The translations under genes were made by a program, and so were the position numbers. A stretch of 64,000 nucleotides of DNA from Gammaproteobacteria bacterium (GTDB lineage: Bacteria > Pseudomonadota > Gammaproteobacteria > Steroidobacterales > Steroidobacteraceae), in the NCBI GenBank assembly GCA_003164785.1, contig PLUE01000026.1:101920-165919 (forward strand), given 5' to 3'. The notes under the pieces are model-generated. The model was not told where the DNA came from. It was given only the letters and a program-made list of their open reading frames with translations, and did no database searches. Positions 10,333 through 21,800 of the stretch are shown here, piece after piece (the first letter of the stretch is position 1; each line of letters begins with the position of its first letter).

Positions 10333-11506
10333 AGAACTCCGTGATGCTCGCAACGACATACGCGAGCTGCTCCTCGGCGAGCTCCGGATAGATCGGCAAC
10401 GCCAACGTTTCCGCGGCGGCTCGTTCGGATTCCGGGAAGTCTCCGGCCTTGTAACCCAAGTACGCGAAACATTCCTGCACATGCAGCGGCACCGGGTAAT
10501 AGATCTCCGTCCCGATCTTGCGGTCGGTCAGGAACTTCCGTAGCTCGTCGCGACGTTCCACGCGGACGATGTACTGGTTGAAGATATGGCGCTGTCCAGG
10601 CACTGCGTGAGGCGTGACGACCACCTTGCGCCCCACGCCGGCCCCCAGCTCCGCTTTGGCAAACGCGCGATCGTAAAATGCTGCATTGCGCTGGCGGCCC
10701 TCCGTCCATCCATCCAGATACTTCAGCTTCACGCGCAGCACTGCCGCCTGCAACTCATCGATGCGAAAATTACCGCCGATCACCGCGTGGTAATACTTTG
10801 GCTTTCCGCCGTGGACCCGCAACACGCGCATTCGCTCAGCGAGTTCGGCATCTTGAGTGGTGCACAAGCCCGCATCGCCGAACGCACCGAGGTTCTTGCT
10901 CGGAAAGAACGAAAAGCAGCCAATATCGCCTATGGAACCCGCGCGCGTGCCGTTTTGGTACTCCGTGCCGATGGCTTGTGCGGCGTCCTCGATCACCCTC
11001 AGCCCATGGCGCCTGGCTATCGCCATCAACGGCGACATGTCGGCCGACTGACCATACAGATGTACGGGCATGATGGCCTTGATGCGCCCACCGGTGGCGC
11101 GATGAACGAGGCCGTGTTCGCCCTCGGTGCATTCCGCATCGATGAACAACTGCAGCGCGGTCGCGGATAGGTTGAATGTGAGCGGATCGATGTCGCAAAA
11201 CACCGGCCGAGCCCCGGTTCGCGCAATGGCGCCGGCGGTGGCGAAAAACGTGAAGGGCGACGTCAACACCTCGTCGCCGCTGCCGATTTCGAGAGCCATC
11301 AGGGCGAGCAAAAGGGCATCGGTGCCCGAGGAAACGCCGATTCCGTGCTCTGAACCGCAGTACCGTGAAAGCTCCTCCTCGAGCCCCCGTACGTGCTCGC
11401 CGAGAATGAATTGTTGGCTGGCGCACACTGACTCGATCAGCGGCATCACTTCGGTGCGGATCTGCGCAAATTGCGCCTTAAGATCCAGTAATGGAACGTT
11501 TGTCAT
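10319..11506 (-). CDS. DegT/DnrJ/EryC1/StrS-family sugar aminotransferase
   Basis: 395 residues, fold-type I PLP enzyme that aminates keto-sugar nucleotides (WecE/ArnB/DesV type). It has the [12 protein letters not shown]-terminus, [13 protein letters not shown] phosphate-binding block, [12 protein letters not shown] with the PLP-ring Asp, and [14 protein letters not shown] with the Schiff-base Lys. The C-terminal [14 protein letters not shown] is typical of the family. In this locus it would supply an amino sugar for the exopolysaccharide; substrate cannot be told from sequence. It is divergent from the WcaJ-like gene, with 159 bases between starts for shared regulation. Confidence 0.9.
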
Positions 11507-11665
11507 GGGTCGCTACAATAACATTAAGACGGTCAATTTAACTTTTGTAGAAATAGGTCACGCATGCTTCACCGCCGATAACTGATAATGTGCCTAAGAT
11601 TATGTTGCCCTTCAGCCTCCGTCGGTCATTGTCGTGCTAGATGATGCCGGTTAAATGGACAAGAG

Positions 11666-13072
11666 ATGACTCAGCCGGTTCTTGCTAAACAGAGCTTCTT
11701 GATCGCGATATTGGCCGGCGTCCAGGCGATCATGCCCGCCATCGTGGCGGTGGCATCCTTGTATGCGACCATCGTCCTGTTCGGTGATTCCTTCGACCCG
11801 TCCTCGTCCGCGATCGTGATCGTCGCGGTGCTGTGTCTCGTGCTGGTGCAGCCGCCCCGCGAGGTCAGTTCGCAGATCACCTCGCCGCGGATCTCCGCCG
11901 TGGTCGACGTGATTTTCAGGTGGCTGCTGATTTTGGCGGTGCTGCTGGCCATCGGTTACGTGACGAAATCACCGTTGCAGGTGTATCCGCGCCGGGTGTT
12001 CCTGACCTGGGCCGCGACGACGCCGGTGGCGTTGATCTTCGCTACGCTGGCGATGCAGGAAGTCATGCGCCGCTTCCTGCTGAACGCGTTCGACAGCCGC
12101 AGCGCCATCATCGCCGGCTACAACAGCAGCAGCCTCGAACTCGCGCGGCGCTTGAAGAGCAACCCAGGCATGCGCCTCGAGGTGTCCGGGTTCTTCGATG
12201 ATCGCAGCAGCGAACGTCTGGGAATGGAGCCGGACGCCAAACTCATCGGCAGCCTCAGCGATCTCGGAACCTATGTGAAGGAGCACCGGACGGACGTGAT
12301 CTTCCTGGCTCTGCCGATCCGCCATTTGAAGCGCGTGATGGATTTGCTGGACGACCTCCGCGACACCACCGCATCCATCTATTTCGTGCCGGACATCTTC
12401 GTCTTCGACCTGATCCAGGCACGCTCGGGGGACATTCACGGCATCCCGGTCGTCGCGATGTGCGAGACGCCGTTTTACGGCTATCGCGGTGTGGCCAAGC
12501 GGCTCACCGATATCGGACTGTCCGTCATGATTCTATTGATGTTATTGCCGCTCCTGGCGTTGGTCGCCGTGATGGTGAAAACGTCATCGCCCGGTCCGAT
12601 CATTTTCAAGCAGCGCCGCTATGGGCTCGACGGACGCGAAATCGCGGTCTACAAGTTTCGAACCATGCGCGTCACGGAAGACGGCGCCCAGATACGCCAG
12701 GCGTCGCGCACCGACAACCGCATCACACGCGTGGGCGGCCTGTTGCGGCGGACCTCGCTCGACGAGTTGCCGCAGTTGATCAACGTGTTGCAGGGGCGCA
12801 TGAGCTTGGTCGGCCCGCGGCCGCACGCGGTCGCGCACAACGAGGAATACCGCAAGCTCATCAAGGGCTACATGGTCCGCCACAAGGTGCTGCCGGGAAT
12901 CACGGGCCTCGCGCAGGTCAACGGTTGCCGCGGCGAGACCGCGGAACTGAAGGATATGGAGGCGCGCGTCAATTTCGACCTCGACTACCTGCGCCACTGG
13001 TCGCCCATGCTCGACATCAAGATCATTCTGTTGACCGTCGTGAGGGTCTTTCGGGACGACAAGGCTTATTGA
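11666..13072 (+). CDS. undecaprenyl-phosphate phosphoglycosyltransferase (WcaJ-like EPS initiator)
   Basis: 468 residues. Four N-terminal membrane helices precede a CoA-binding-like Rossmann domain (FDSRSAIIAGYNSSSLELARRL), a fifth helix (LSVMILLMLLPLLALVAVMV) and the catalytic bacterial sugar transferase domain. The signatures PGPIIFKQRRYGLDGREI, VYKFRTMRV, TSLDELPQLINVL, SLVGPRPHA and PGITGLAQVNGCRG are all present. Enzymes of this large polytopic class transfer a hexose-1-phosphate, usually glucose, to undecaprenyl phosphate and start the repeat unit. Its C-terminus overlaps the convergent PPTase gene by 7 bases. Confidence 0.92.
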   Translation: MTQPVLAKQSFLIAILAGVQAIMPAIVAVASLYATIVLFGDSFDPSSSAIVIVAVLCLVLVQPPREVSSQITSPRISAVVDVIFRWLLILAVLLAIGYVTKSPLQVYPRRVFLTWAATTPVALIFATLAMQEVMRRFLLNAFDSRSAIIAGYNSSSLELARRLKSNPGMRLEVSGFFDDRSSERLGMEPDAKLIGSLSDLGTYVKEHRTDVIFLALPIRHLKRVMDLLDDLRDTTASIYFVPDIFVFDLIQARSGDIHGIPVVAMCETPFYGYRGVAKRLTDIGLSVMILLMLLPLLALVAVMVKTSSPGPIIFKQRRYGLDGREIAVYKFRTMRVTEDGAQIRQASRTDNRITRVGGLLRRTSLDELPQLINVLQGRMSLVGPRPHAVAHNEEYRKLIKGYMVRHKVLPGITGLAQVNGCRGETAELKDMEARVNFDLDYLRHWSPMLDIKIILLTVVRVFRDDKAY

Positions 13073-13764
13073 CCGGGCGGCGCGGTCATCGCGGCATCGG
13101 CTGCCGCAGCGACGCCAGCCGAGACGAATTGTTCATGAAACAGATAGCGGCCGGGCGGCATGACCGCGTATCGGCTGAATCGGAGGTCGCGCATCGCGTG
13201 AGTTCGGAAAACACCCGTGGATTCGCCCCAATCCGGCACCTCGATGCGCAGATCATGAAAGTCGAGCCATTCGGTGACCAACGGATATTGGCATTTGTAG
13301 AACGCTTCCTTGGCCGAGAACAACAGGGTCACCGCCGCTGGCCGCTCATCGGCGGCGAGCGACGCCACCCAGGCAAGTTCTTCCTCGCGGCAAATGGTCG
13401 ACCAGATATCGGGCGTCGGGGCGCCGACGCGTTCACTGTCCAGACCCAGGGCGAGGATATCGGTGCGTGCGGCCACGGCCGCCGCACAGAGACCGGTCGT
13501 GTGCGTAATGCTACCGACGTAGCCGGCCGGCCAGAGCGGCTGGCGATCGTCGGCCGCCCGCAGCGCGAACCCATGGACACCGAAATGTGCCAGTGCCGCT
13601 CGCGCACAGGCACGCCCTGCAGCAAACTCTTGAAGTCGTTTAAGCCGTGCGTGGGCCACATAATGAGCCTCGTCGGCAAGTAGCTCAGCGGGATCGCCGG
13701 GCTCGCGACTTTCGACGACGACTACAGGCGCCGGAAAAAGAACGCTTAGTGCGGCCGAGTGCAA
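13066..13764 (-). CDS. 4'-phosphopantetheinyl transferase (EntD/Sfp superfamily)
   Basis: 232 residues. It shows the two signature blocks: GLDSER (normally G-[ILV]-D-x-E) and FSAKEAFYKCQYP (F/W-x-x-KE-x-x-x-K), which hold the Mg2+ and CoA-binding residues, and an upstream GSITHTTGLCAAAVA block. The order resembles EntD of enterobactin synthesis. It should convert the four carrier domains encoded just to its right (15.8-27 kb) to holo form. It is divergent from the first NRPS gene, about 147 bases separating the two preferred starts, so both probably fire from one intergenic region. Confidence 0.9.
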   Translation of the reverse strand: MHSAALSVLFPAPVVVVESREPGDPAELLADEAHYVAHARLKRLQEFAAGRACARAALAHFGVHGFALRAADDRQPLWPAGYVGSITHTTGLCAAAVAARTDILALGLDSERVGAPTPDIWSTICREEELAWVASLAADERPAAVTLLFSAKEAFYKCQYPLVTEWLDFHDLRIEVPDWGESTGVFRTHAMRDLRFSRYAVMPPGRYLFHEQFVSAGVAAAADAAMTAPPGQ

Positions 13765-13910
13765 GGAAGACTTTGACGGAAACTACGAAATGATCGACAC
13801 ATTATCTATGATCCCGTGTGACTTTAAGGTCCCAGACTACGCTACTCTTGGGGGCGATCGACGCACCAGCCCCAGGGAAAGGCGGTTCACGTGACTTCGG
13901 CGATGCACTT

Positions 13911-15830
13911 ATGATGAAAGTCCAACATTCGATCCACTCGACGTTTTCTGCGGTGGCCGCGCGACTGTGGGATCAAACCGCACTCATCGGCGATGATCAA
14001 CCGGTCACGTATGGCGAACTCGACCGACAGTCGGACGGAATTGCCCTTTATCTGCAACGTCATGGCGTTCGCCGTGGCGACCGGGTGGGTCTTTACTCTC
14101 AGCGATCGATCGAGGCCGTGGCGGCCATGCTGGGCATCCTCAAAGCGGGCGCCGCTTATGTGCCGTTCGATCCATCGTACCCCGCGAATCTTCTCAAATA
14201 CGTCTACCAGGATTGCTCGCCCTCGTTGATGTTGGTGCAAGCATCATTATCCGACGGGACCGTCTTCTGGGAAGAAGCCGTTCATGACCTCGGTCGGGCG
14301 CGCGACCCGCTCGAATCGTCCACGGCTCGGTCATTGCCGGATGTCGGGCCCGAGGACGCCGCCTACCTCATGTACACATCGGGATCCACGGGACATCCGA
14401 AGGGCGTGCTCATCCCCCACCGAGGCGTTGTTCGCCTGGTGATCGATAATCCCTTCGCAACCATGGGCCCGGATCAGGTGCATTTACAGTTGGCTCCCTT
14501 GGCCTTCGATGCGTCCACCTTCGAGATCTGGGGGGCGCTGCTCAATGGGGGCAAGCTGGCAGTCGTGCCGGCACCCCACCCGTCGCTCGACGACGTGGCA
14601 GACGCCATTGCCCGCCATGGAGTGACCACATTGTGGCTGACGGCAGGCCTGTTCCATCTGATGGTGGACCACCGATTGGACGGATTGACACCGCTGAGAC
14701 AACTCCTGGCGGGGGGTGACGTCCTGTCCCCGTCGCATATCGCGAAGGCTCAACAGGCATTGCCCGATTGCCAGTTCATCAACGGCTATGGGCCCACGGA
14801 GAACACGACGTTCACGTGTTGCTACCGGATTCCGCGCGGTCCGGCCACCGGCTCGATTCCGATCGGAATGCCGATCGCTCACACCCAGGTCTACGTCATG
14901 AACGAGGCGCAGCAGGTGGTGGCGGACGGCCAGGAAGGCGAACTGTACGCGGGCGGCGAGGGTCTGGCGCTGGGCTATTGGAATCGGCCCGACCTGACCG
15001 CCGAGCGCTTCGTGGCGGACCTTAACGATCCAGGCGGCCGGGCAAAGCTGTACCGCACCGGCGATCGCGTGCGTCGGCGCAGCGACGGCAATATCGAATT
15101 CCTCGGAAGAGTCGATCGGCAGGTCAAGATCAACGGCAAGCGCGTCGAGTTGGATGAAATCGAGGCCTGTCTGCGCCGCAATCCGCTGATCGAGGACGCC
15201 GCGGTGACCTCCCCTGCCGGACAACCCGGCGAGCGGCGCATCCATGCCTACGTGAAATTACACACGCATGTCCCGCCGACCCCCGGGGTGACCGACATCG
15301 AGGCAGGTCAGTCCATCCGGGCGTTCCTCAAGCAAGAACTGCCGGATTACATGGTTCCCGCCACGGTCACGGTCATGGATGCCCTGCCTTTGTCGCCGAC
15401 CGGCAAGGTCGACCGCTCGAAACTGATCCCTCCGCAAACCGCTGCCGCTGCCGCGCCGCAGGTCGCGGCCGGAAATGAGATCGAAGCCGCGCTGCTGACG
15501 ATATGGCGCCAGATTCTCGGCACGAATTCGGTGGGCGTCGACGATAACTTTTTCGATTTGGGCGGCACGTCGCTTCAACTCATCGCCGTGCACGCGACAA
15601 TCAGCGCCTCTATGAAAATCGCCGTGACGGTCGTCGATCTGTTTGAATATCCACGTATCAGCGCCCTTGCCGCACGCCTGGCGGACCTCGGAGGCGTGGG
15701 GGCGACGCATCCCGGTCGCACCGCGCCAACGGCCGTGAGCGGCGCAGCGATCAGCGCGGAGGAACGCGCCCGGCGGCAGCAGGCCGCTCTGGCCCGCGCA
15801 CGCGCCAATCCGAGGCGAAACGTACGATGA
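13911..15830 (+). CDS. NRPS loading protein, adenylation-carrier (A-T)
   Basis: About 639 residues, with no condensation domain, as expected for an initiation module. The adenylation domain has complete core motifs: YTSGSTGHPKGV (A3), NGYGPTENTTF (A5), YRTGDRVRR (A7) and PLSPTGKVDRSKL with the catalytic Lys (A10). The carrier domain has FFDLGGTSLQL with the phosphopantetheine Ser554. By hand alignment to GrsA, the pocket reads about D-A-F-L-L-G-G-T-F-K, which is closest to codes I associate with Val/Leu/Ile, so a branched aliphatic amino acid is the best guess. The very basic C-terminus (ARARANPRRNVR) may dock with the acidic start of the next protein. The frame opens at GTG 13818; ATG 13911 is preferred because it lets a divergent promoter fit. 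Confidence 0.9.
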   Translation: MMKVQHSIHSTFSAVAARLWDQTALIGDDQPVTYGELDRQSDGIALYLQRHGVRRGDRVGLYSQRSIEAVAAMLGILKAGAAYVPFDPSYPANLLKYVYQDCSPSLMLVQASLSDGTVFWEEAVHDLGRARDPLESSTARSLPDVGPEDAAYLMYTSGSTGHPKGVLIPHRGVVRLVIDNPFATMGPDQVHLQLAPLAFDASTFEIWGALLNGGKLAVVPAPHPSLDDVADAIARHGVTTLWLTAGLFHLMVDHRLDGLTPLRQLLAGGDVLSPSHIAKAQQALPDCQFINGYGPTENTTFTCCYRIPRGPATGSIPIGMPIAHTQVYVMNEAQQVVADGQEGELYAGGEGLALGYWNRPDLTAERFVADLNDPGGRAKLYRTGDRVRRRSDGNIEFLGRVDRQVKINGKRVELDEIEACLRRNPLIEDAAVTSPAGQPGERRIHAYVKLHTHVPPTPGVTDIEAGQSIRAFLKQELPDYMVPATVTVMDALPLSPTGKVDRSKLIPPQTAAAAAPQVAAGNEIEAALLTIWRQILGTNSVGVDDNFFDLGGTSLQLIAVHATISASMKIAVTVVDLFEYPRISALAARLADLGGVGATHPGRTAPTAVSGAAISAEERARRQQAALARARANPRRNVR

Positions 15831-18800
15831 GCGCCATGGACGACCAAGATCGACCGAACGAGGAGCAACCGAACGAGATCCCAGGTGCGGTCGCGATCAT
15901 CGGCATGGCGGGCCGATGGCCCGGGGCAGCGTCGGTGGGCGAATTTTGGCGCAACCTCGTCGGCGGGGTGGAGTCGATCACACGCTTCACTGACGCCGAG
16001 CTCGAGGACAACTTCGGTCCCGAGGACCGCGCCGCGGCCAATTTCGTCAGAGCGCGACCGATCATCAAGGACGTCGATCAATTCGACGCGGAATTCTTTG
16101 GCATGTATGCCAAAGAAGCCGAACTGACGGACCCGCAACATCGGCTATTTCTGGAATGCTCCTGGCAGGCGCTGGAAGACGCCGGCTATGACCCGGGCGC
16201 GTATAACGGTGCCATCGGGGTGTTCGCCGGCTGCAGCATCAACACCTATTTTCTCAACAACGTACTCGGTCAACGGCGGACCGCCGAGGACTTCGTCAGC
16301 AACTATCAGGTGGGTCATTACCCGATGCTGCTGGGCGCCGGTTATGATTTCCTCTCGACCCGCGTATCCTACAAGCTGGACCTGCGGGGTCCGAGCTTTA
16401 TGATGTCGACGGCCTGCTCGACCTCGCTGCTGGCGGTGGCTCAGGCCTGTCAAAGTTTGCTGCTATACCAGTCGGACATGGCGCTCGCGGGCGGCGTGTC
16501 GGTCACGTTTCCGCAAAAGCGCGGTTACCAACACCTCGAGGGAGGCATGGTGTCCGCCGATGGGACGTGCCGCCCCTTCGACGCCGAGGCCACCGGCACG
16601 ATTTTCGGAGACGGCGCCGGTGTCGTCGTCTTGAAAAGACTCGAGGACGCGCTGGCGGATGGCGATCACATTTATGCGGTGGTTCGCGGCTCCGGCATCA
16701 ACAATGATGGCGCATCGAAGGTAGGCTTCACCGCCCCCAGTGTCACGGGCCAGGCGGCCGTGATCGAAATGGCGCACGCCGGCGCCGGCGTCGAGCCACG
16801 TTCGATCAGCTATGTGGAATGTCATGGGACGGCCACGCCGCTGGGGGATCCCATCGAGGTCGCGGGCTTGACCAAGGCGTTCGCCGCCGGCACCGACGAT
16901 CTGCAATTCTGTGCACTGGGTTCGGTGAAGGGAAACGTGGGTCACTTGGACGCCGCCGCCGGAATCACCGGGCTCATCAAGACCGCCCTGTCGTTGCAGC
17001 ACCGCATGTTGCCGCCGTCGCTCCACTACAAACGCGCCAACCCGCAGATCGATTTCGCCAAGACGCCGTTCTTCGTCAATGCGTCGCTGACGCCGTGGCC
17101 GGCCGCGGTGACCCCGCGGCGCGCAGGCGTCAGTGCCTTCGGCGTGGGTGGCACCAACGTGCACCTGGTCCTCGAGGAGTCGCCGGATCTCGCCAAGGCT
17201 CCAGACTCCTCGACCGGCTCGATCGCGCCCTCGCAATTGCTGGTGCTGTCGGCACGCAGCGCCGCGGCGCTCGATGCCTCCCGGCAGCGCCTTGCGGCGC
17301 ATCTGACCGAACATCCCATGCCGCTCGCGGATGTCGCGTATTCGCTTCAAGTGGGACGCCGTGCGTTCGATCATCGTTTGAGCATCGTCGCCCGTGATGT
17401 TGACGATGCAGCGCAAAAACTCGGCAAAGCGGGTGCACCCGTCGCCGACCTGGGGCGCATCAAGCGCGGCGAAATCGTCTTCATGTTTCCCGGCCAGGGT
17501 GCGCAGTATCCCGGCATGGGGCGGGATCTGTTCGAACGCGAGCCTGTGTTTCGGGCCGGCATCGAGCGCTGCGCCGCGATCCTGAAGCCCTTGATGGTCG
17601 ACGCTCTGGTGGATCTGCTATATCCGGCGGATCGGTCGCCGGAGGCGAACGCGCGCCTCATGATGACGGTCGCCGCGCAGCCGGCGATTTTCAGCGTCGA
17701 ATATGCCCTGGCGAGCCTGTGGATGAGTTGGGGCATCCAACCCACTGCCATGATCGGCCACAGCATCGGCGAGTTCGTCTGCGCGGTGCTTGCCGGCGTG
17801 ATGTCCCTGGAAGACGCGCTCGCCGTCGTGGCGGCGCGCGGTCGCTTGATGCAGTCGCTGCCCGGCGGCGGCATGCTCGCCGTGCGTCTGCCGGAAGCCG
17901 AGCTGAGTCTCCTGCTCGATTCCGCGCTCAGCCTCGCCGCCATCAACGGGCCCGCGTTGTGCGTCGTGGCCGGCCCATTCGATGCCGTGAATGCGCTCGA
18001 ACAGAAGCTCACGGCCAGCGGCGTCGTGACGCGGCGGCTGCACACCTCTCATGCCTTTCATTCGGCCATGGTCGAGCCGGTCATCGAACCGCTGCACGAG
18101 CAGCTGCGCGCCATCGTCCTGTCGACTCCGCGGATTCCCTATGTGTCCTGCGTGACCGGCGACTGGGTCCGGCCGGACCAGGCCATGTCCGCCGGGTATT
18201 GGGCCCGGCACGCACGCGAACCCGTGCGCTTCGCCGACGGCATCGCCAAAGTCAGCGCATCCGACGCAGCCATCTTGCTGGAGGTCGGACCGGGCGCTGC
18301 TCTATCGACGCTGGCGACGCAGGCCACGCGAGCCCGTGGCGTACCGGTCGTGACCTCGATGCAGGACTCGAGCCGCGAGCGTGACGACCGCGATTGTCTG
18401 CTGGACGCCCTGGGCCGGCTGTGGACCCGTGGCGTGACGCCGAATTGGTCCGCGACTCATGATGGAAGGCGGGCGCGCGTGTCGCTGCCGACGTATCCGT
18501 TCGAACGCAGTCGCCATTGGATCGATGCACCGAAGATCAATCGGGAAACGCCCGCCGTGCCGATGGCCGGGGCGTCCGTGACGACACCACCTCAACTTAC
18601 CATGCAGGATGAGAGCGCGATGACCCAGATTCCCGCGAATGACCGAATCACGGAAATCAGCACGGCGATTGCCGCCATCTTCGAAGAGCTGTCGGGCGAA
18701 AGGCCGGCCGCCACCGACACGCACACGACTTTCCTCGAGATGGGCTACGACTCGTTGTTTTTGACCCAGGTGGCTCAGAAGATCCAGAGTCAGATGAAGG

Positions 18801-21800
18801 TGAAGGTCACGTTCAGGCAGCTGCTCGGAGAATTGTCGACCGTACCCGCGCTCGCGGGCTTCTTGGCGGAGAAACTTCCTGCGTCGGCGGCGCCCAGGGC
18901 TGCGCCCGCCGCCGCGGCCGTGGCCCCCGTGCTCGCGCATCCGGCCCCCGCGGCGATCGTCGGTCAGCCTGGCGTGGAAGCCCTGTTCCGCGATCAGTTG
19001 CAGGCCATGTCGCAGCTCCTGAATCGTCAGTTCGAAGTGCTTCAGGGTCTCGGTGGCCAGCCTGTGGCGATAACTCCGCCGGTCGGCGCCGCGCCGGCCA
19101 CTCTGCCGGCAGCACTGCCGGCGGCCAGTGCAGCGCGAGCCGCCGGTGCCGCTTCGACGACGTCCGCTCCGGTGACGTCCGCTCCGGCGGCCGGTTCGAG
19201 CCCTGACGCAGCACCCTCGCGCTTCGCGGTGTTCATGCAAGGGAAAGGCAATACTGACAACCACGTGACGCCGGAGCAACGTCGGCACATCGATGCGCTC
19301 ATCGAGCGATACACCAAGAAAACCCAGGGGTCCAAGAACTACACCCAGGCGCATCGGTCGGTTCTCGCCGATCCGCGCGCCGCCGCCGGTTTTCGTACCG
19401 AGTGGAAAGAGATGGTGTACCCCATCGTCAACACGACCTCGGCCGGGTCGAAAATCTACGACGTCGACGGCAACGAGTACATCGACATTCTGAACGGCTT
19501 CGGCCAGACCGCCTTCGGCCATGCGCCGCCGTTCGTCACCGCCGCGCTCAAGGCGCAGCTCGATCGCGGTTTCGCCATCGGCCCTCAGGCCGACATGGCG
19601 GGCCAGGTCGCCGAGCTGTTCTGCGAACTCACCGGCAACGACCGCATGACGTTCTGCAACACCGGTTCGGAAGCCGTCATGGCGGCCATGCGCCTGGCGC
19701 GTACGGTGACCGGTCGGGAAAAGATCGTGATTTTCAACGGTGACTATCACGGTCAATTCGACGAGGTTCTGGTCAAGGGTGTGCAGCGCAGCGGTGCGGA
19801 GCCTCGCTCGCAGCCCGTCGCCCCCGGCATTCCGGCCACCCAGGTCGCCAACATGATCGTGCTCGACTATGGCACGCCGCAGTCCCTGCAATGGATCCGC
19901 GACAATGCCGAGGATCTCGCTGCTGTGATCGTGGAGCCGGTGCAAAGCCGTCATCCGCACACGCGGCCTTTCGAGTTCTTGCGCGAGGTCCGCAAGATTA
20001 CCGAGGCGTCGGGCACTGCCTTCGTGATGGACGAGGTGGTCACCGGATTTCGCGTTCACGCTGGCGGCATGCAGGCGGTTCTCGGCATTCGCGCCGACCT
20101 CGCCACGTACGGCAAAGTCGTCGGCGGCGGAATGCCGATCGGCGTTCTCGCGGGCAACCGGAAATTCATGGACGCGCTGGACGGCGGCCAATGGGCCTTC
20201 GGCGACGACTCGTTTCCCGAAGTCGGCGTCACCTTCTTCGCCGGCACGTTCGTGCGCCATCCCCTGGTGCTGGCTTCCATGTGGTCGGTGCTCAACCACA
20301 TCAAGGATACCGGCCCATCGCTGCAGGAAAACCTCGCACAGAAAACCGCGGTATTGGTGGGCCGCCTGACCGACTTGTTTGAAAGCCACGGCGTGGCCAC
20401 CAAGATCGAGAGTTACTCGAGTTGGTTCTACTTCCACTTTCACAACGAGCATCCGTTGGCGCCGCTGTTCTACTACCATATGCGCGAGCGCGGCATTCAC
20501 ATCCAGGAAAGCTTCCCGTGCTTCATGACCACGGCGCATTCGGACAGCGACTTCGAGAAGATCTACCGCGCTTTCGAGCAAAGTCTCGAGGCGTTGCAGT
20601 CGGTGGGCATCCTCGGCACCGGGCGATCCGCCATGGCCGCACAGGCCGGACACGTGCCCGCGGACGCCTCCGGTACCGACGTGCCCCTGACCGAGAGTCA
20701 GCTCGAGATATGGCTGTCGGCGCAACTCGGTGACGATGCGTCCTGCGCGTTCAATGAATCGGTCAGCCTGCGGATGCATGGACGCCTGAACGCCGACGCA
20801 CTACAGAAGTCCCTGGACCTCATCTTCGCTCGCCACGACGCGCTGCGCGCCACGTTCAGCCCGACGGGCGAAGCGATGCACATGTCGGCCACGAAGCCGT
20901 TCGACTACGCGCTCGTCGATCTTTCCAACCGATCGCCCGCCGAAGCCGAGATCGTGTTCTCGGAACTGCTGGATGCGGACGCGCGCTCCGCGTTCGACCT
21001 GGTCGCGGGACCCTGTGTGCGCGGCACCCTCGTCCGGCTGGCGGGTGACACGCATGCATTCGTCCTCACCGCGCATCACATCATCTGCGACGGCTGGTCG
21101 ATCAACGTCATCGTCAATGAACTCGCCGACATTTACGGCGCCTTGTGCCGTGGGGAAAGCCCCGAACTGCCCGCCGCGCTGCAGTACAGCGAATATGCCC
21201 GCATGCAGGCCAACCGCGACGGCAACGAATTGGCCAAGGTCGAGGCGTTTTGGCTGGGGGAATTCGCCGTCGCGCCGGCGCCGCTGGAATTGCCGACCGA
21301 CCGTCCGCGTCCGACGGTGAAATCCTTCAATGGCGCGAGCCTCTGCCGTCGCATCGACGCGAAGCTGTATCAGGCCGTCAAAAAGGCCGGCGCGCGCCAG
21401 GGCAGTACGCTGTTCGTCACGCTCCTGGCGGCGTGCCAGGCGCTCATGGGCCGTCTTGCGGATCAGGCCGAAGTGGTGGTCGGCGTTCCCACCGCCGGTC
21501 AATCGCTTCTCGAGGATCAGATACTCGTGGGCCATTGCGTCAACTTCCTGCCGATTCGCGGCGCTTGGACGCGCGACACGACGGTGTCGGATTACTTGTC
21601 CGCCACCGCGAAGCGTGTCCTCGATGCCTACGAGCATCAGGACTACACCTTCGGAACGCTGGTTCGCAAATTGAACACGGCGCGCGAACCGGGGCGCCTG
21701 CCGCTCGCCGAGGTTCAGTTCAATCTCGAGCGCCTTGCGGACCGCATCGATCTGCCCGGCATGACCATGAACGTGTCGCCCAACGCGAAGGCCTTCGTGA

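Noticed and set aside
11507..11665. Sigma-54 (-24/-12) promoter for the EPS genes that GlrR could drive
   Set aside because: No GG-N10-GC element of acceptable quality was seen here or in the gaps at 30470-30705, 36075-36309 and 49711-50325.
18302..20779. An 825-codon open frame antisense to the PKS-NRPS gene
   Set aside because: Long antisense frames are expected in GC-rich genes with G/C third positions; the sequence is His/Arg/Gly-rich with no fold signal.
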